Shown here one piece after another: positions 21,901 through 33,503 of a DNA stretch of 64,000 nt; the stretch's first letter is position 1, and every line of letters begins with the position of its first letter. The notes beneath the pieces were generated by a model. That model was not told the origin of the DNA and did no database searches. It saw nothing but the letters and a program-made list of their open reading frames with translations. Made by a program: the position numbers and the translations under genes. This stretch comes from Schizochytrium sp. TIO01 (taxonomy: Eukaryota; Sar; Bigyra; Thraustochytrida; Thraustochytriidae): positions 1,486,001 through 1,550,000 of the forward strand of contig SMSO01000035.1 in assembly GCA_004764695.1 (NCBI GenBank), read 5' to 3'.

Positions 21901-24900
21901 TCGGCTAGAATGACGTGTAATTGATTCAATATTCAACTCATTCTGCAAATAGGAGTAGATGAACTAAATCTAATGCATTGTTTCTAGGATGAAGATCACG
22001 CCTTCATCAGATTTCAAATTCTTAATTTGTCTTATTTCAAGCTGCGGGCACGCCTCACAATCAAACTTGGCGCGTTTGCTTTTTAGCTCTTGCCTTCGTA
22101 TGGTATTACCTGTCAAACCATCGAGAGTCGAGCTGCGATTCAGATCTGTTGATTTTCCATTTCTGGTCTGGTACCCTGGTTGAAGCTGTTCCTATTTAGC
22201 ACTGAAGAGGTACTTAGGACCTCTATACTGGTTCTTCTGGTTCTTCCATGGATCTTGCACAACGCAAAATGGTCGACGTGGCAGTTCCCTAACAGTTCTG
22301 TATTAGTTCCACGGATCATATCACTACATGACACACCTTAATCAAAGAGAGTTCTATTGTCCGTTATGCAGAGTCCTAATGCGAGGATTCTGGAGCTTTA
22401 AGGTGGATGTAAAGGCGCTTCGAGGTCGCTCGGAGGAGAAAGTCCTGTTCGGGGCACGCTGCGCAGGCTTAGGTAGGTCCGTAGAGGCTGCTCTAAACAG
22501 CATACGTGCATGTTGAACCCAGTGCACGTCCATGGGCGGGTTGAGGATGAGCAGTTGCTGCAGCATCTAACTCAGTCTAGCGTCAGGTCTTCTTCACTTA
22601 ATCGCAGCGCCTTGAGTTTCTTTCCGCTTGTGCGCAATTGTGGCACTTTATTCCCACGATGGGTCAGCCTTTGTGCCTACCACTTACTCTAAGACTCGGC
22701 TACCATGGTTCACGGCACGAATTAGCACACTCTTAGTTAACAAGGACTTACAGAGAATCACCTAGGTGAAATTATAGGGGTCACTAGCCCTGTTGTTTTT
22801 GTGGTGTTGTTCTCGCATTTGAGATTTTGCGCTGTACTGCATTGCATTGCATTTGGACAAGAATCGTGACAAAGAAAGAAGTTAGTTGCCTTGGAAAGCG
22901 ATGGGGAAGTCGAGAGGACTCGGTACAAAGACGATAAATTAGCAGCACGGAGCAGCAGAGCGCGGAGCACGGTGCGTGAGGGTTCGAGGGCTTAACTCCG
23001 AAGATTTAGCGCGAACCCGAGCTTTTGGTTGTTGCGCACACGATCAATGTTGGATACAGGGCGTTTTGTGCAAGATAGTTGGAGATGGCTACAGCTAAAA
23101 GGACATGATGATGGTCCAGCGAGCAAGGTGGCGAACAGCGACTTCTTCCGGCACTCAGGCCACGGTTGCTCGCAGGTGTTCGTTGGCTGGCTGCATTGCA
23201 ATCGCTCGGAGAGGTCGCGAGACAGCGAGGCAAAGACCGCGAAACACTCTCAACAGACGTGCGAGTGGGTCTGTGCGGCGACAGCTTGGAGATGGATAAC
23301 AAATCCTCGTTGGGGTGGAAAACGCGATATCACAAAATCATTAGAGCGTCGATGCTTTTCTTGTGCCGCATGGAGTACAAAAAGCACGTTGGGATCCAGC
23401 TTGGACAAGGTATACGAGGAGGGTTCAAGGCTGAGCGAGATGAATAATCTTCTTCAAGGCTGGAGGTATAGGCTCCTTATTGTAGCAGGGACCAAGGTAC
23501 AGCTAGGCACTGTCCGTTCATCAAGGTCTGACTTTCCTTTCATGCCACACGCTTCGCAGCGGTGGAGTTGAGGCTCGTTTGGATGTGCGTGGCGGCGTGG
23601 ATCTCTCCTGGGAGACATGCGTGGAACAGTGCTGCCAAGCGACCAACCCGTTAGACTTGTAAGGAACGACGACAGAGCTTCTGATTAAATCCTGCAGCTC
23701 GATTTGCGTGCGAACGAGCAATTATGATAATGGGTAGTACGAATCGGCACAGATAACAACAACGGGGAGACATACGGGCCCGTACGCATTTATTCGCTCA
23801 CCTCGAGTTGCTTTCCAGAGGTGGTCTGTAAGGTCTCTGGTCAACTGAACAAACAAGCCAGAGAAGAATCCGTGAGCGTGAAGGTCATCGTATTAGGGTC
23901 ATTCTCAATCACTCCTCATATCGCTCTTATAATTTTCCAGCTTCTTGGGGAACAACAGCGGGAGTGAAGTGCCTCGCGACCTGCGTGCAACCTTAACGTT
24001 GCACGTTGCGAGCTCGTTCTCAGACTATGCCTGGCCACCTTGAGGCAGAATTTTCTCTGCAGAAGCGTCTTGAACCTCTTCTTCTGACAGCCATTTCGCC
24101 GCCAAGTCTTCGTGAACTCTTCGCGGCACAACCTGTGCGAACCAAGGTCATCGCGAAGTTCTCAATTTTGCCAAACATTCATTCGGAAAGGAGATTTTTT
24201 TTTTTTTTTTTCTTTTTTCATATTCCGTGCATGCACGCCATACTTGTAGCTCCGGCACTCCCTTTGGATCACAAAATCAATGCTGCTTTTCTTCGCGAGA
24301 GTATCGATTGGTAGTAGCTACTAGTAGGACTGGCGATAGCACAAAATAGATAGGCTCACACCAAAAAGGACCTCAGTGTCAGGCGCGGTTGTTTTCCGCC
24401 AAAGCGCAGTGAAGAAGCCGGGTGGCTTTTTTGACTGTGCTGCGATGTTAGCGACTGAGAGCTCTGAAAGGGCACCACGAATGGACATGTTCCGTAGTGT
24501 TGTGATCTCAAGAAGCCGCCCATCTACCAGGCTTTGAGTTCATCCAAGACAATCCAAAACAGTCGAAAGCAGTGAAAACGTGCAATGCTTGGCCCATATA
24601 ATTTCTTGTATCAAAGTATAAGCCACACATTGCCGCCCTTAGGTGATCTCTATTTCATCATTAGAATTGTGGCTTTTTGTGATAGTAACGAATTTTATTT
24701 TCATCCTGATTTTTACTATTAGTTGTAGTGGTAAAATTGATTAAAATAAAAAAAGAATTAATCGTAATAATTAATGAAGTACAAAAATAAACACTATTAA
24801 TGTTTCCGATAACTGTAGTGTTAACAAAGCTCTTGCAATGGTGTTGTTTTGTTTTTGTTTTTGTGGATTACTATTTTATAACTTGAATCGCAGATGTAAT

Positions 24901-25306
24901 GTCAATCAAAACCGCCTTCATGCTTTGAAAGAAATAGTGTGCCCAACTGGGTAGGCAGTATCTAGTAACATAGTTCCTTTTCACGCAATACATCAATCAT
25001 AATCTCATTCCCGAAGCGATCCACGTCTCCAAAGTGCTCACTCAGTTATCTATTCCTTTTCGCACCTAGTAATCCTCCTTACTACCACTATTCTTATCAT
25101 TGGTAAGGTACTGTTTCATCCTATTGCTAGTAGTTAACAATTTGTGCAGCAGTCAATCTATCTCCATTTGCTCTGCAGCAGACCCTTAATAAACCAACAA
25201 AGCTAGCCAGCAAACTCGACGCCGTCGCAGCTTGCCTGTGCCTGCCTTCTTCTTCTGTCTACAAACAGTATATCGTGAGCCCTTCGTCTCTATTCTTCTT
25301 CGCAAC
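21901..25306. other. long gene-free region, second part
   Basis: No recognisable gene. The longest frame (23029-23571 plus, 180 aa) is rich in Trp, Cys and Ser and looks like chance coding. A T-rich run lies at 24195-24228. The last 150-200 bp before 25307 is pyrimidine-rich and should be the promoter and 5' leader of the aminotransferase gene. Confidence 0.5.
24195..24211. repeat. T17 homopolymer
   Basis: Seventeen T residues followed by CTTTTTTC. Confidence 0.8.
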
Positions 25307-26410
25307 ATGCTGTCTGCCACTGGAAACCGCCTTCTCAAGCAGGCGTCTCTCACAGGCCGTCGCTTTAGCACCGCATCCTCTGCCGCCGTGGACCCTTCTT
25401 CTCTGAAGTGGGACGAGCTCGGCTTCTCTCTTGTGCCTACCAAGTCTGTTGTTCTCGTCAAGTACAAGGATGGCAAATGGTCCATTCCGGAGCTCTCGAG
25501 CCCTCAGCTGGAGGTCAGCTACTGGGCCAACATGATGCACTACGGCCAGGCGCTCTTTGAGGGCCTTAAGGCCTTCCGCCTTGAGAACGGTGACGTGTCG
25601 ATCTTCAACCCCAAGGCTAACTGCGCTCGTATGAACTTTGGAGCCTCCCGCTTGATGATGCCTGAGATCCCTGAGGAGCTCTTCCTCGAGGCCTGCAAGA
25701 TGTGTGTCAAAGATAACATCGATTACGTGCCGCCTACCACCGCCAAGGGCGCTGCCATGTACCTGCGCCCGCTCTACGTTGGAGCTGGAGCCCAGGTTGG
25801 CCTTGGACCCGCCAACGAGTACATCTTTGGTGTTGGTTGCACCCCCGTCGGCGCTTACTACAAGGGTGGAACTTTGAAGCCCATTAACGCTATCATCCCC
25901 AGCTCTTTCGACCGTGCTGCTCCCCTCGGAGTTGGTGCCTGCAAGGCTGCCGGAAACTATGCCGCTGATGTGCTCCCGTCAGCCAAGGCTAAGGATCAGG
26001 GATACCAGGTTGCTCTGTACACGGATGCGGCCACCCACAGCTACATTGAGGAGTTCTCTACCTCGAACTTTGTTGCTATTTCTGGAGACAAGACCAAGTA
26101 CATCACCCCGGACTCGCCCTCGATTCTTAAGAGTGTGACCAACCAGATGCTCTCCAAGCTTGCTGAGGACCGTGGCCTTACCGTTGAGCGCAGACCTATC
26201 AAGGTTGAGGAACTCGACTCCTTCTCTGAGGTCTTTGCTGTTGGAACTGCTGTCGTTACTTCCCCGATTGAGAGCATCACCCACAAGGGCAAGGTTGTCA
26301 AGTACAACACATGCGAAACGGCCAAGATGCTCTTCGATGACCTCACCGCCATCCAGCGCGGATCTAAGGAGGACAAGCATGGCTGGCACTTTCTCGCCGC
26401 CAAGGCCTAA
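25307..26410 (+). CDS. BCAT: branched-chain amino acid aminotransferase, probably mitochondrial
   Basis: 367 aa from the ATG at 25307; the frame is open from a TTG at 25232, which lies in the leader. It is a PLP enzyme of fold type IV that interconverts Leu, Ile and Val with their 2-oxo acids using glutamate/2-oxoglutarate. The N-terminus MLSATGNRLLKQASLTGRRF, with Arg/Lys, Ser and no acidic residue, looks like a mitochondrial targeting peptide. Family landmarks in order: YGQALFEGLKAFR, the RPLYVGAGAQVGLGP region, the PLP lysine in GACKAAGNYAADV (Lys213), the EEFSTSNFV glutamate segment, and GTAVVTSPIESI near the C-terminus. Length is normal for the family. Codons end mostly in C or G, with CTC, GCC and AAG dominant, unlike its neighbours, suggesting high expression. 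It converges with the MFS gene. Confidence 0.95.
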   Translation: MLSATGNRLLKQASLTGRRFSTASSAAVDPSSLKWDELGFSLVPTKSVVLVKYKDGKWSIPELSSPQLEVSYWANMMHYGQALFEGLKAFRLENGDVSIFNPKANCARMNFGASRLMMPEIPEELFLEACKMCVKDNIDYVPPTTAKGAAMYLRPLYVGAGAQVGLGPANEYIFGVGCTPVGAYYKGGTLKPINAIIPSSFDRAAPLGVGACKAAGNYAADVLPSAKAKDQGYQVALYTDAATHSYIEEFSTSNFVAISGDKTKYITPDSPSILKSVTNQMLSKLAEDRGLTVERRPIKVEELDSFSEVFAVGTAVVTSPIESITHKGKVVKYNTCETAKMLFDDLTAIQRGSKEDKHGWHFLAAKA

Positions 26411-27109
26411 ATTACCATGACCTTCTTGCTCCGTAACATTCTTTTGTCCTTTCCACACATTGCTCTTCACTCTTCTTTCATAATTGATCAAGTTTCTTAC
26501 CATGTATGAATCTCTCACTTCCTTCCTTACTTATGTATGCTTCCTTCCCTGCCTCTCTCTTCACTTCACACACTCACTCACTCACACACCCTTTCCCTAC
26601 CGAATATTCTCTTGCGAGTTCCAAGCCTTCGCTTTTGTCTGATCCCTCGCATTTCATCAGGTGTGTTTAAGTGATGGAAAATTCTCAACTATTTGCTGCC
26701 CAATCTTTCGTCTCTTATTGATGGCAAGTATCTGGCCATTTGGAATGTGAAACAATTTCTATTCTCCAAGTATCACCCTTGCCTTTATGATCTCTACTCT
26801 CGCTTTCAAAAAAGAAACAATCTCTTTAATTTGCTTGGAATTGGAGGTTACTCTTATTTTCTTTGTCATCTCGTTTTTGAAATGAAAGTTAACACTAGGG
26901 CCAAGTTTCCTTCTTGAAGATGGGGAAAACGCAATCCGAAACTTTTTTTAAAGGATTTTCTTGGGAGCTGCAAATAGCTGTGCTTATACTTTGCCAGGTT
27001 AATTGAAAAAAAAAACAAAAAAAACAGAACAACAAAATCAAACATATCCCAAATTATGTGAGACGAAAAGAAATAAATATACCTAGACTGCACACATTTA
27101 ACAAGGGTT
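26411..27109. other. convergent intergenic region
   Basis: About 700 bp between the 3' ends of the aminotransferase (plus) and the MFS gene (minus). The first part is pyrimidine-rich with CACTCA repeats (26570-26590) and is probably the aminotransferase 3' untranslated region. No gene seen. Confidence 0.6.
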
Positions 27110-28684
27110 TTAAGATTGCTTCTTGACAGACCCAGAGTCAGCACGGCGTCGACCCATAATTCCATCCCAACACAGAGGAAGCACAATAGTAGCGTTGATG
27201 ACGTGAATTACAGCACACAGCCAGAAAGGCACAGTGCCTTTGAAGAAGGGGTTTTCCCAGTTGCTCGAGCGTGCAAAGAGTCTTGAGAAGAAAATTGGCA
27301 AAGTAAGTCCCAAAGGAAATCGTAAATTCATCATGGCACTCGACAACTCTCCTTGCCCAGCATGGACTTCATCTGCAGCCTCGGCAACAAGTGCATCGAA
27401 GGCACCTTCATCAAATAGAGAGCTCAAAATTGGGTTTAGCACGTGCCATCTGCCATCTGGAGCCAGGGCTGAATTCAAATTTGTCAACACAAACATCCAC
27501 TGACGGAGAATTACAGTCTTTTTGCGTCCTAAGTGTTTCATAATATGCACAGAATAAAATGACGAGATAATCTCGACAACATTCATAACTTGATGCATTT
27601 GAGCATTCTCTTTCATCTTCCAATTAAACTGTTGTGCACGGTAATTATCAATAGTGCCATTGTACAACGGGATACTCGTAAGCAAAGTTACGCACGCAAG
27701 ACTTTGCAGAGACCTTGTCCTTTTGAAGAAACCCACAAAAGAGAAAGGGTTAGCTGCTTGACGCAAATTAAAAGGCTTTCGATCTTCCGGTCGAAGAGTG
27801 TCCTTGACACAGAAGTAGAAAAACAATGCTGCAGAGGCATTAGCAATTGCTGCAAGGATAAAGCTACGTTTCAAGCTCAGACGGTACACCCTCGCAAAGT
27901 TCAAGACAACCATTCGTACGATTGCAAGCAGCATCCATGCATAGCGGTTAAACTCCGCGTATTCGTCAGAACCACGGCCACCGAGTCGGTCCGCCAGGCT
28001 AGCGGTAAAAGCCTGCATCAGCGGAATCAAAGAGAACATGTTCACGATACGATAAATGATGTAGGTTCCATTTGATGGGTACACAGCAACCAAAAGTCGA
28101 GCACCTGCAGAGAGCGCAGGCCCTATAACCAGGGCTGGGAGTCGCCCATAAGAGTCAATGAAGTTTCCAATCAACGATCTGCTTAGTAGACCAGTGACAG
28201 TGTTAACTGTTTCGATGAGAGCACGAATGTGCTCTGCACTTGCGTGGTCTCCACCATTGATTTCCAATAGGAGCTGTGGTGAAGCTACGAGCACGAGCGA
28301 AATTCCTGCACTCACCAACCCACGACCTGCAACCAAGGCAGCGAGTTCCAGAGCGTCATCTCTCGCAAAGAACCTTCTAAACCAGACCTTTCGGTCTTGA
28401 TGCCGATTTTCTGACGTCTTCTTAGGTTCATCAATCTTGCCACTTTTCCTAGATTTATCAGATTTTGCGAACCCTTCTTCACTATCCTTGTTGCCTTTGT
28501 CACTAGTTTTGTTGTTTCTTTGCGTCTCGTTCTTTAACCCAGCTTGCAGACCATCACTTTCCTCATCATCATCATTCAGAACTCCTGCTGACCTTCCGTC
28601 CTCGCTAGAACTCACACCTACGCCGTTGGACACACGTCGATAAGAACCTGAAGATGCACTCGAACGTCGCGAGGGTCGCTTCAT
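27110..28684 (-). CDS. major facilitator superfamily (MFS) transporter
   Basis: 524 aa from the ATG at 28684, which has the strong context ACACCATGA; an in-frame ATG at 28810 would add 42 residues and cannot be excluded. The first ~100 residues are hydrophilic, Ser/Asp/Lys-rich and presumably cytosolic. They are followed by about 10-12 membrane segments. MFS motif A is visible in the first half (NFIDSYGRLPALVIGP, after the second segment) and a second copy in the C-terminal half (MKHLGRKKTVIL). The C-terminus is short and basic. The substrate cannot be read from the sequence; the form recalls drug/H+-type or sugar-like MFS carriers only in general. Its 5' end faces the 3' end of the dynamin gene on the same strand. 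Confidence 0.8.
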   Translation of the reverse strand: MKRPSRRSSASSGSYRRVSNGVGVSSSEDGRSAGVLNDDDEESDGLQAGLKNETQRNNKTSDKGNKDSEEGFAKSDKSRKSGKIDEPKKTSENRHQDRKVWFRRFFARDDALELAALVAGRGLVSAGISLVLVASPQLLLEINGGDHASAEHIRALIETVNTVTGLLSRSLIGNFIDSYGRLPALVIGPALSAGARLLVAVYPSNGTYIIYRIVNMFSLIPLMQAFTASLADRLGGRGSDEYAEFNRYAWMLLAIVRMVVLNFARVYRLSLKRSFILAAIANASAALFFYFCVKDTLRPEDRKPFNLRQAANPFSFVGFFKRTRSLQSLACVTLLTSIPLYNGTIDNYRAQQFNWKMKENAQMHQVMNVVEIISSFYSVHIMKHLGRKKTVILRQWMFVLTNLNSALAPDGRWHVLNPILSSLFDEGAFDALVAEAADEVHAGQGELSSAMMNLRFPLGLTLPIFFSRLFARSSNWENPFFKGTVPFWLCAVIHVINATIVLPLCWDGIMGRRRADSGSVKKQS

Positions 28685-29224
28685 GGTGTAGCTTGCGAAA
28701 GCTTTGAGTGTACAAAATGGTTTGATTCTCCTAAATCGGGTTTGCTTTTTTAGGATTCTAGGCCTCATTCTTGAATCAAGTACTAAGACTAGTACTACTA
28801 GTAATTTCATTTAGAATTTTTATTATTCCCTCCTAAATTTGTGATTTCTTCAAGAATCTCAAGGTAACGCATGGATGTTAACGTTGATGTCAGTGCCTTC
28901 ATTCGTAAATAATTGTAGACCAAAACATTCCTCGAAGTGGTGATGTTTCTCCGCCTCTATCATATCCTGAAAAGTAAACACTTTACGTTGACAAATCAAC
29001 TTGAAAACGCTAGTAAAAATGTAGTATAATCAACAAAATCGACGCGAACTTTACAGAGATTGTAGTAAGACATTACAAGCAATGCACAGCACGCAAACTT
29101 AAAACAAAAACAACGTAATGTTTCTTTAGGGGTGTACTAATGGTTCAGATGTCTGCAAAGGGCTCATCCAAGAATGGTGAAGTTGCCCAGTTCGTTTGGT
29201 GCCAAGCTACCATTGAGCATCAAT
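28685..29224. other. intergenic region between MFS and dynamin genes
   Basis: 540 bp on the upstream side of the MFS gene and downstream of the dynamin gene, both on the minus strand. AT-rich; probable MFS promoter and dynamin 3' untranslated region. No other feature seen. Confidence 0.55.
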
Positions 29225-31453
29225 CTATACGAGCTTGTACTCACGGACTTCAGTGAGAATCGACAGAGCACGGTGCAGCAACTTGCTGGTCTCCTTTAAA
29301 TTAGCACGTGTAAGGGCAACCTGGTCATCCTCACGCAAAAGGTCATCAAAGTATTCATCCTTGTAGAGCTCGCGGATGAGCTCAGTGTGCACGCTCTCTT
29401 TGACATGGTTGACAAGAAAGAACATAATCGTCTTAGGTGTCAAATCGCGAATGGTGTTACGCGAGATATTCAAGTATGTCTCGATCAAACGCTTGATAAT
29501 TCGCACTTGCGCATCAGCTTCTGCCTCTGACGAATCAACCCAGCCGCCTTCACTTTGAAGCAAAGTGGCGTTCTTGGTGAAAGATGACACAAAGCGACTT
29601 GATGTGGACGAGTTCTGACGCAATGAACGAGTGCCAGATTGAGAAGTAGTTGTGTTAGCACGCTCGTTGAAAATAAAGGACATAAAGTTGGACTTGCGGC
29701 CAGGCTCCTCGGGCTCTTCGTAAGTCTCCTCAGTCCCATTCGCAGTGTCAGCATCATCAATGGCTGGAACACCGTCGAGGTCGAGAGAGTACGTTTTAGA
29801 ACGATGCTGTGACCCAGATAGACCGGCGCGCATAGGCTCTGAGTTCAAGGATGCCACAGATGATGCCGAATCAGTTGGGCGAGTTGACTCAAAGGCCTCA
29901 AGCGCGTTCTCGGAAGCCGTGTATGGCATGTTGCGAATAAGACTTAGCTTGTTGGAAAAATCTGGGTGGCTGGTGTTGATGAAAGCCTGCTCGATTCGAA
30001 TGAGGTTTTCAATCATGCCTTGCGTAGGGGACAAGTTGGTTGTGAGCATATTTTGTACGACCTCTAGCACACGCTCTTGCAGGAATCTAAACCTACCGAG
30101 ACCAGGAAAGCAAGCTTGGTCAGCGACCTCCTGCAAAACTTCAAAGACCTCCGTCACACAGGAAAGTGCCGGTTCACGCAAATGAGTGAGCTGGCGTTTT
30201 ACAAGAATCTCAAAAGAAAGCTCTGGTACAAAAAGGCTAGGGCGCGGTCCAGTGGCATTGAGAATGGCGGTTCCGATATCCCCGTCTGATAGACCTTGTA
30301 GAGGAGACACTTGCATGAGACGCTCTGCAAATGATTTATAAGCACGAGCAAGACGCGCACCACCACACAATCCATCTGTGGAACTCATTGTGCGGCTTGA
30401 ACTGGAACGGGCACGACCTTCAATGGAGTCTACGAAATACGTCGAGTACTTGCTCAAGAGGCCAAGAATAAGTTGGCCCTGGGCGGTCTTATCCTGAAAA
30501 TCCACAGGCTCATTGCCGAGAGAAGCAAGCTCGCGATCAACATCGCGGAGCTGGCGCTGCACATTAGACTTCAAGTCGGGCAGGTGCTCGCGGATGTGAG
30601 AGAGCAAGATGCTGTTCAGCGTCTTGGTGAGATACTCGGTGCCATGCTTCGATGCAACGCTTCGATAGCTTGGATGATTTAAAAAGAACGCCTTCTCTTT
30701 CTTACGGAGCTCCGTGAGTGGGGTGTTAGCGTTGATTTCAGCCTGACTACGGTTTACAATACCGATGTAGCCCTTTTTGAGAGGAATGACCTTGCCATCA
30801 AGGGCGTCAAGAACATCCACACCTTCGTCCACCAAGTCAAGTTTAGTGAGAATGCCGATTGTGCGATCGCCCAGAGGGTCCACCTCACGGGCCATCTTCA
30901 GTGCATCACTATTGGCCAAGTCAGCGTTTGCAGGGGACACAGCAAGAATGATACTTAACGGGTTGCTGATGTATTCGAGGCACATGTCCCGAATGAGCTC
31001 CTCGATGTTGCCAGGCTGATCGCCAACGGGAACTTTGGTAATGCCAGGCAAATCTACAAGCGTAAGGTTAAGAACGTGCGGTGAGTAAACCTTGAGGCGA
31101 ATTGCCTTGTTACTCACGCCTTTGTTTTTTCCAGTTTCGCGCTCCGTTTCGGCTTCGATTTCACGGCGAACATCGTCAAAGTCAGTGTATTTGCGGTTAG
31201 GAACGTGAAGAAACTCAGCATATTCTTCTTTCTGCTCCGTGTGATAGAGCTGGAGCACCAATGGTCTGCGCGTGCAAATACCCGACCCACGGGGCAAGAA
31301 GCCACGACCCACGATGTTCTCCAGAACGGAGCTTTTTCCAGACGACTGGCTGCCGATCACCACGATCTGTGGCAGGTCCAGAGAAACCTTGCGGGTGCCA
31401 ATGGTGTTGAAGACATCTTGGAGTTTGTTGACAACCGGGATAAGACCTTCCAT
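29225..31453 (-). CDS. dynamin-related GTPase (Drp1/Dnm1 type)
   Basis: 742 aa, complete. The GTPase domain fills about residues 1-300: G1 GSQSSGKSS at about 33-41, the switch region with TRRPLVLQL, G3 DLPGIT near 132 and G4 TKLD near 204. The middle/stalk region follows to about 500. A Ser/Thr-rich variable segment at about 520-640 replaces a PH domain, and the GTPase effector domain spans about 650-735, with RLIETYLNISRNTIRDLTPKT. With no PH domain, no proline-rich tail and a length near 740, it fits the Drp1/Dnm1/DRP3 class, which forms helical collars that divide mitochondria and peroxisomes. A role in vesicle scission is possible too. All nucleotide-binding residues look intact. Confidence 0.93.
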   Translation of the reverse strand: MEGLIPVVNKLQDVFNTIGTRKVSLDLPQIVVIGSQSSGKSSVLENIVGRGFLPRGSGICTRRPLVLQLYHTEQKEEYAEFLHVPNRKYTDFDDVRREIEAETERETGKNKGVSNKAIRLKVYSPHVLNLTLVDLPGITKVPVGDQPGNIEELIRDMCLEYISNPLSIILAVSPANADLANSDALKMAREVDPLGDRTIGILTKLDLVDEGVDVLDALDGKVIPLKKGYIGIVNRSQAEINANTPLTELRKKEKAFFLNHPSYRSVASKHGTEYLTKTLNSILLSHIREHLPDLKSNVQRQLRDVDRELASLGNEPVDFQDKTAQGQLILGLLSKYSTYFVDSIEGRARSSSSRTMSSTDGLCGGARLARAYKSFAERLMQVSPLQGLSDGDIGTAILNATGPRPSLFVPELSFEILVKRQLTHLREPALSCVTEVFEVLQEVADQACFPGLGRFRFLQERVLEVVQNMLTTNLSPTQGMIENLIRIEQAFINTSHPDFSNKLSLIRNMPYTASENALEAFESTRPTDSASSVASLNSEPMRAGLSGSQHRSKTYSLDLDGVPAIDDADTANGTEETYEEPEEPGRKSNFMSFIFNERANTTTSQSGTRSLRQNSSTSSRFVSSFTKNATLLQSEGGWVDSSEAEADAQVRIIKRLIETYLNISRNTIRDLTPKTIMFFLVNHVKESVHTELIRELYKDEYFDDLLREDDQVALTRANLKETSKLLHRALSILTEVREYKLV

Positions 31454-32504
31454 GTTGTTTGTTTAGAATTCTGTTTGCTTGCTTGTTTAAATGTCTGTAG
31501 CACGCTGTTCGTATTCTACTTCTGATTCTATCTATCCAATCGATATCTAACCTCACGTCAGGATATCTTGAAATAGTTACCTTTGGACTATTGGTAAGCA
31601 AGCCACACGCACACTGATAATATATCCAAACCTTCGCGGTACCGGGTTTGGTTCTTCACGCAACCGAGGTTCCGAGACGTCTTATTTGCACCTGGTTCTT
31701 CAATCAAAGATCCTGCTGCATACAAATCCTTCACACTTGCCGCTCAGAGGAATAAATGCAGTGCAAAGGATACAAAAGCCGCAGGTAAAGATTGCTAGGT
31801 TCGGTTTGATCCGTGGGAAATCACACAGGTTTCACAATTCTGAGCAGCAACCTTGATGTCGCAGAGGACCGGCTCGAAGAACACTGTATTAACAGCGATT
31901 TGTTCACGTGCAAACAATCAAAGCGATTCTACGACCAATCAGTCTGCCAGGACTGCGTCAAGTCGCAAATGAATCTGCCAAGAGGCTCGCGAGAGTTAGT
32001 AAAACCTCAGCTCCGAAGCGGCAGTAAAATGGCGATCACCGACCTCAAAGAACGTGCAAGAAGGATTTGAGGCAGTTGTAGCGTCTACAAACGAAGTAGA
32101 CGAAGACGAAGACGGCCTCGAGAAGACGGCTGCGATAACCGAGGAACAGGAGAGCTTGTCTGGAGCGGACTGTACTGCAAGCCTATCCGAGGCGGGCAGA
32201 CGGTACTGGGGAATGAGTGAATGAATGACTGAATGACTAAGTGATTGAGCGAACGCAGCTGGGGAAGAGGAGGAGGAAGAAGCGCGAAGCCGAGGACAAC
32301 CTCCTCAAAGTAGAACCTACTATCCAGAGCCTAGGAGAGTGCACTAAGTATTGTTATTATCGTCGAAGAAGAACTTCAACTTATGTAATTAATTGTAATT
32401 TCCTTTTCTCTTTTGGTATAGAATTAATTACCCTGCGTTTATGGGGATACTACAAGTGCAGTATGGCGTTTGTGGTTGTTTCACTTTCATGTCTGCCAGA
32501 AACA

Positions 32505-32529
32505 AGCAATCAATCAATCAATCACTCAA
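32505..32529. repeat. (AATC)n microsatellite
   Basis: About five AATC units, then imperfect ones. Confidence 0.8.
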
Positions 32530-32601
32530 TCATCATGAATCACCGCATTCATGGCGCAGTGTCTGAGGCAAGCATGCAGCACTCTTTGTGAAGTGTCCTT
32601 T

Positions 32602-32648
32602 TGTATGTATGTATCTATGTATGTATGTATCTATGTATGTATGTATGC
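32602..32648. repeat. GTAT/CTAT compound microsatellite
   Basis: Tetranucleotide array of GTAT units with a CTAT variant at regular intervals, giving a higher-order unit of 16 bases. Confidence 0.9.
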
Positions 32649-33077
32649 TACTCGACCTCACGAAGGTAGAGCACTAATCGATGCTTCACAGTCGCTGGCA
32701 AAGCGAGGGTAGCGGCTGCTAGATGGCCCATAGTAAGTCCTACTTTGGCCTCCTCGTTTGCCTTAAGGCGCGACAAAATAACCGTGGAAGATCAGGAGAA
32801 CCGACACCTTGGCCCTGCAGCAAATACAGTACTAGCCTTCTCATGATGTCCATCATTTTGCACAGCCTGAGTTGATAATAGTTTGATACACAGGGCCTAC
32901 TTTGATGCTATTTAGGACTGGCTGTGCATACAGGCTTTTCAGATAGTTCTATCAACAAGTTCTTGTGCGAACCTGAAAGCGAGAGGGAAGATAAGAGAAG
33001 TAACCCTCTAGGAGTCATTAACGATATTTAGGGTACATCAGCTGAGAGGGAAATGAAACCCTCAATGACGCATATCC

Positions 33078-33151
33078 CGGAATTTCGGTAGTTTATACGG
33101 AATTTCGGATTGAGTATCATCGGAATTTCGGGAGCATTGACGGAAATTCGG
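33078..33151. promoter_or_regulatory. four CGGAATTTCGG-type boxes upstream of DDX41
   Basis: The 11-mer CGGAATTTCGG occurs exactly at 33078-33088, 33098-33108 and 33121-33131. A fourth box at 33141-33151 reads CGGAAATTCGG. Start-to-start spacing is 20, 23 and 20 bases, about two helical turns each. They sit 350-430 bp upstream of the DDX41 start codon. The near-palindromic core and phased spacing look like a cluster of transcription-factor sites; the factor is unknown. Confidence 0.55.
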
Positions 33152-33503
33152 AGCAATGTAAACGAGAGTTTAGTCAACTTGCTTTGGCTTCGAGAGCAGG
33201 CCCGAACTAAATGCGCAGCATTGACCTTCGTGATCTTTGGAGGGACGTGGAGAGCTTCTAGGAAACGCGAGAGAAACAAAAGGTTTTGTGCAGAAGCTCT
33301 AGACTTTGGTTGGTTCCAAAGGCGGATCTTGTGCAGACTGATTTTGACTCTTACGAAGGACCACGCCAGCGATACTTCTTACTTTGTGTTTATTGGTCTC
33401 ACCTTGAACTGTGCTTCTTGAAGAGGATACACGGCGTCGCAAAGGGACAATCTTGCGGAAAACTTCAACGCTGCGAGGGCGGTCTTAAAATCGACCTTAT
33501 ATC

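Larger units (their letters stand above)
31454..33503. promoter_or_regulatory. divergent 2-kb region between dynamin and DDX41 genes
   Basis: Should contain the promoters of the dynamin gene (left, minus) and the DDX41 gene (right, plus). It also holds AATC and GTAT microsatellites and a cluster of CGGAATTTCGG-type boxes at 33078-33151. Short frames at 31813-32070 and 32241-32591 are not recognised and look like chance. Confidence 0.5.

Noticed and set aside
22328-22516. 62-aa frame with a CPLC zinc-finger-like motif
   Set aside because: Only one Cys pair and no further ligands; too short.
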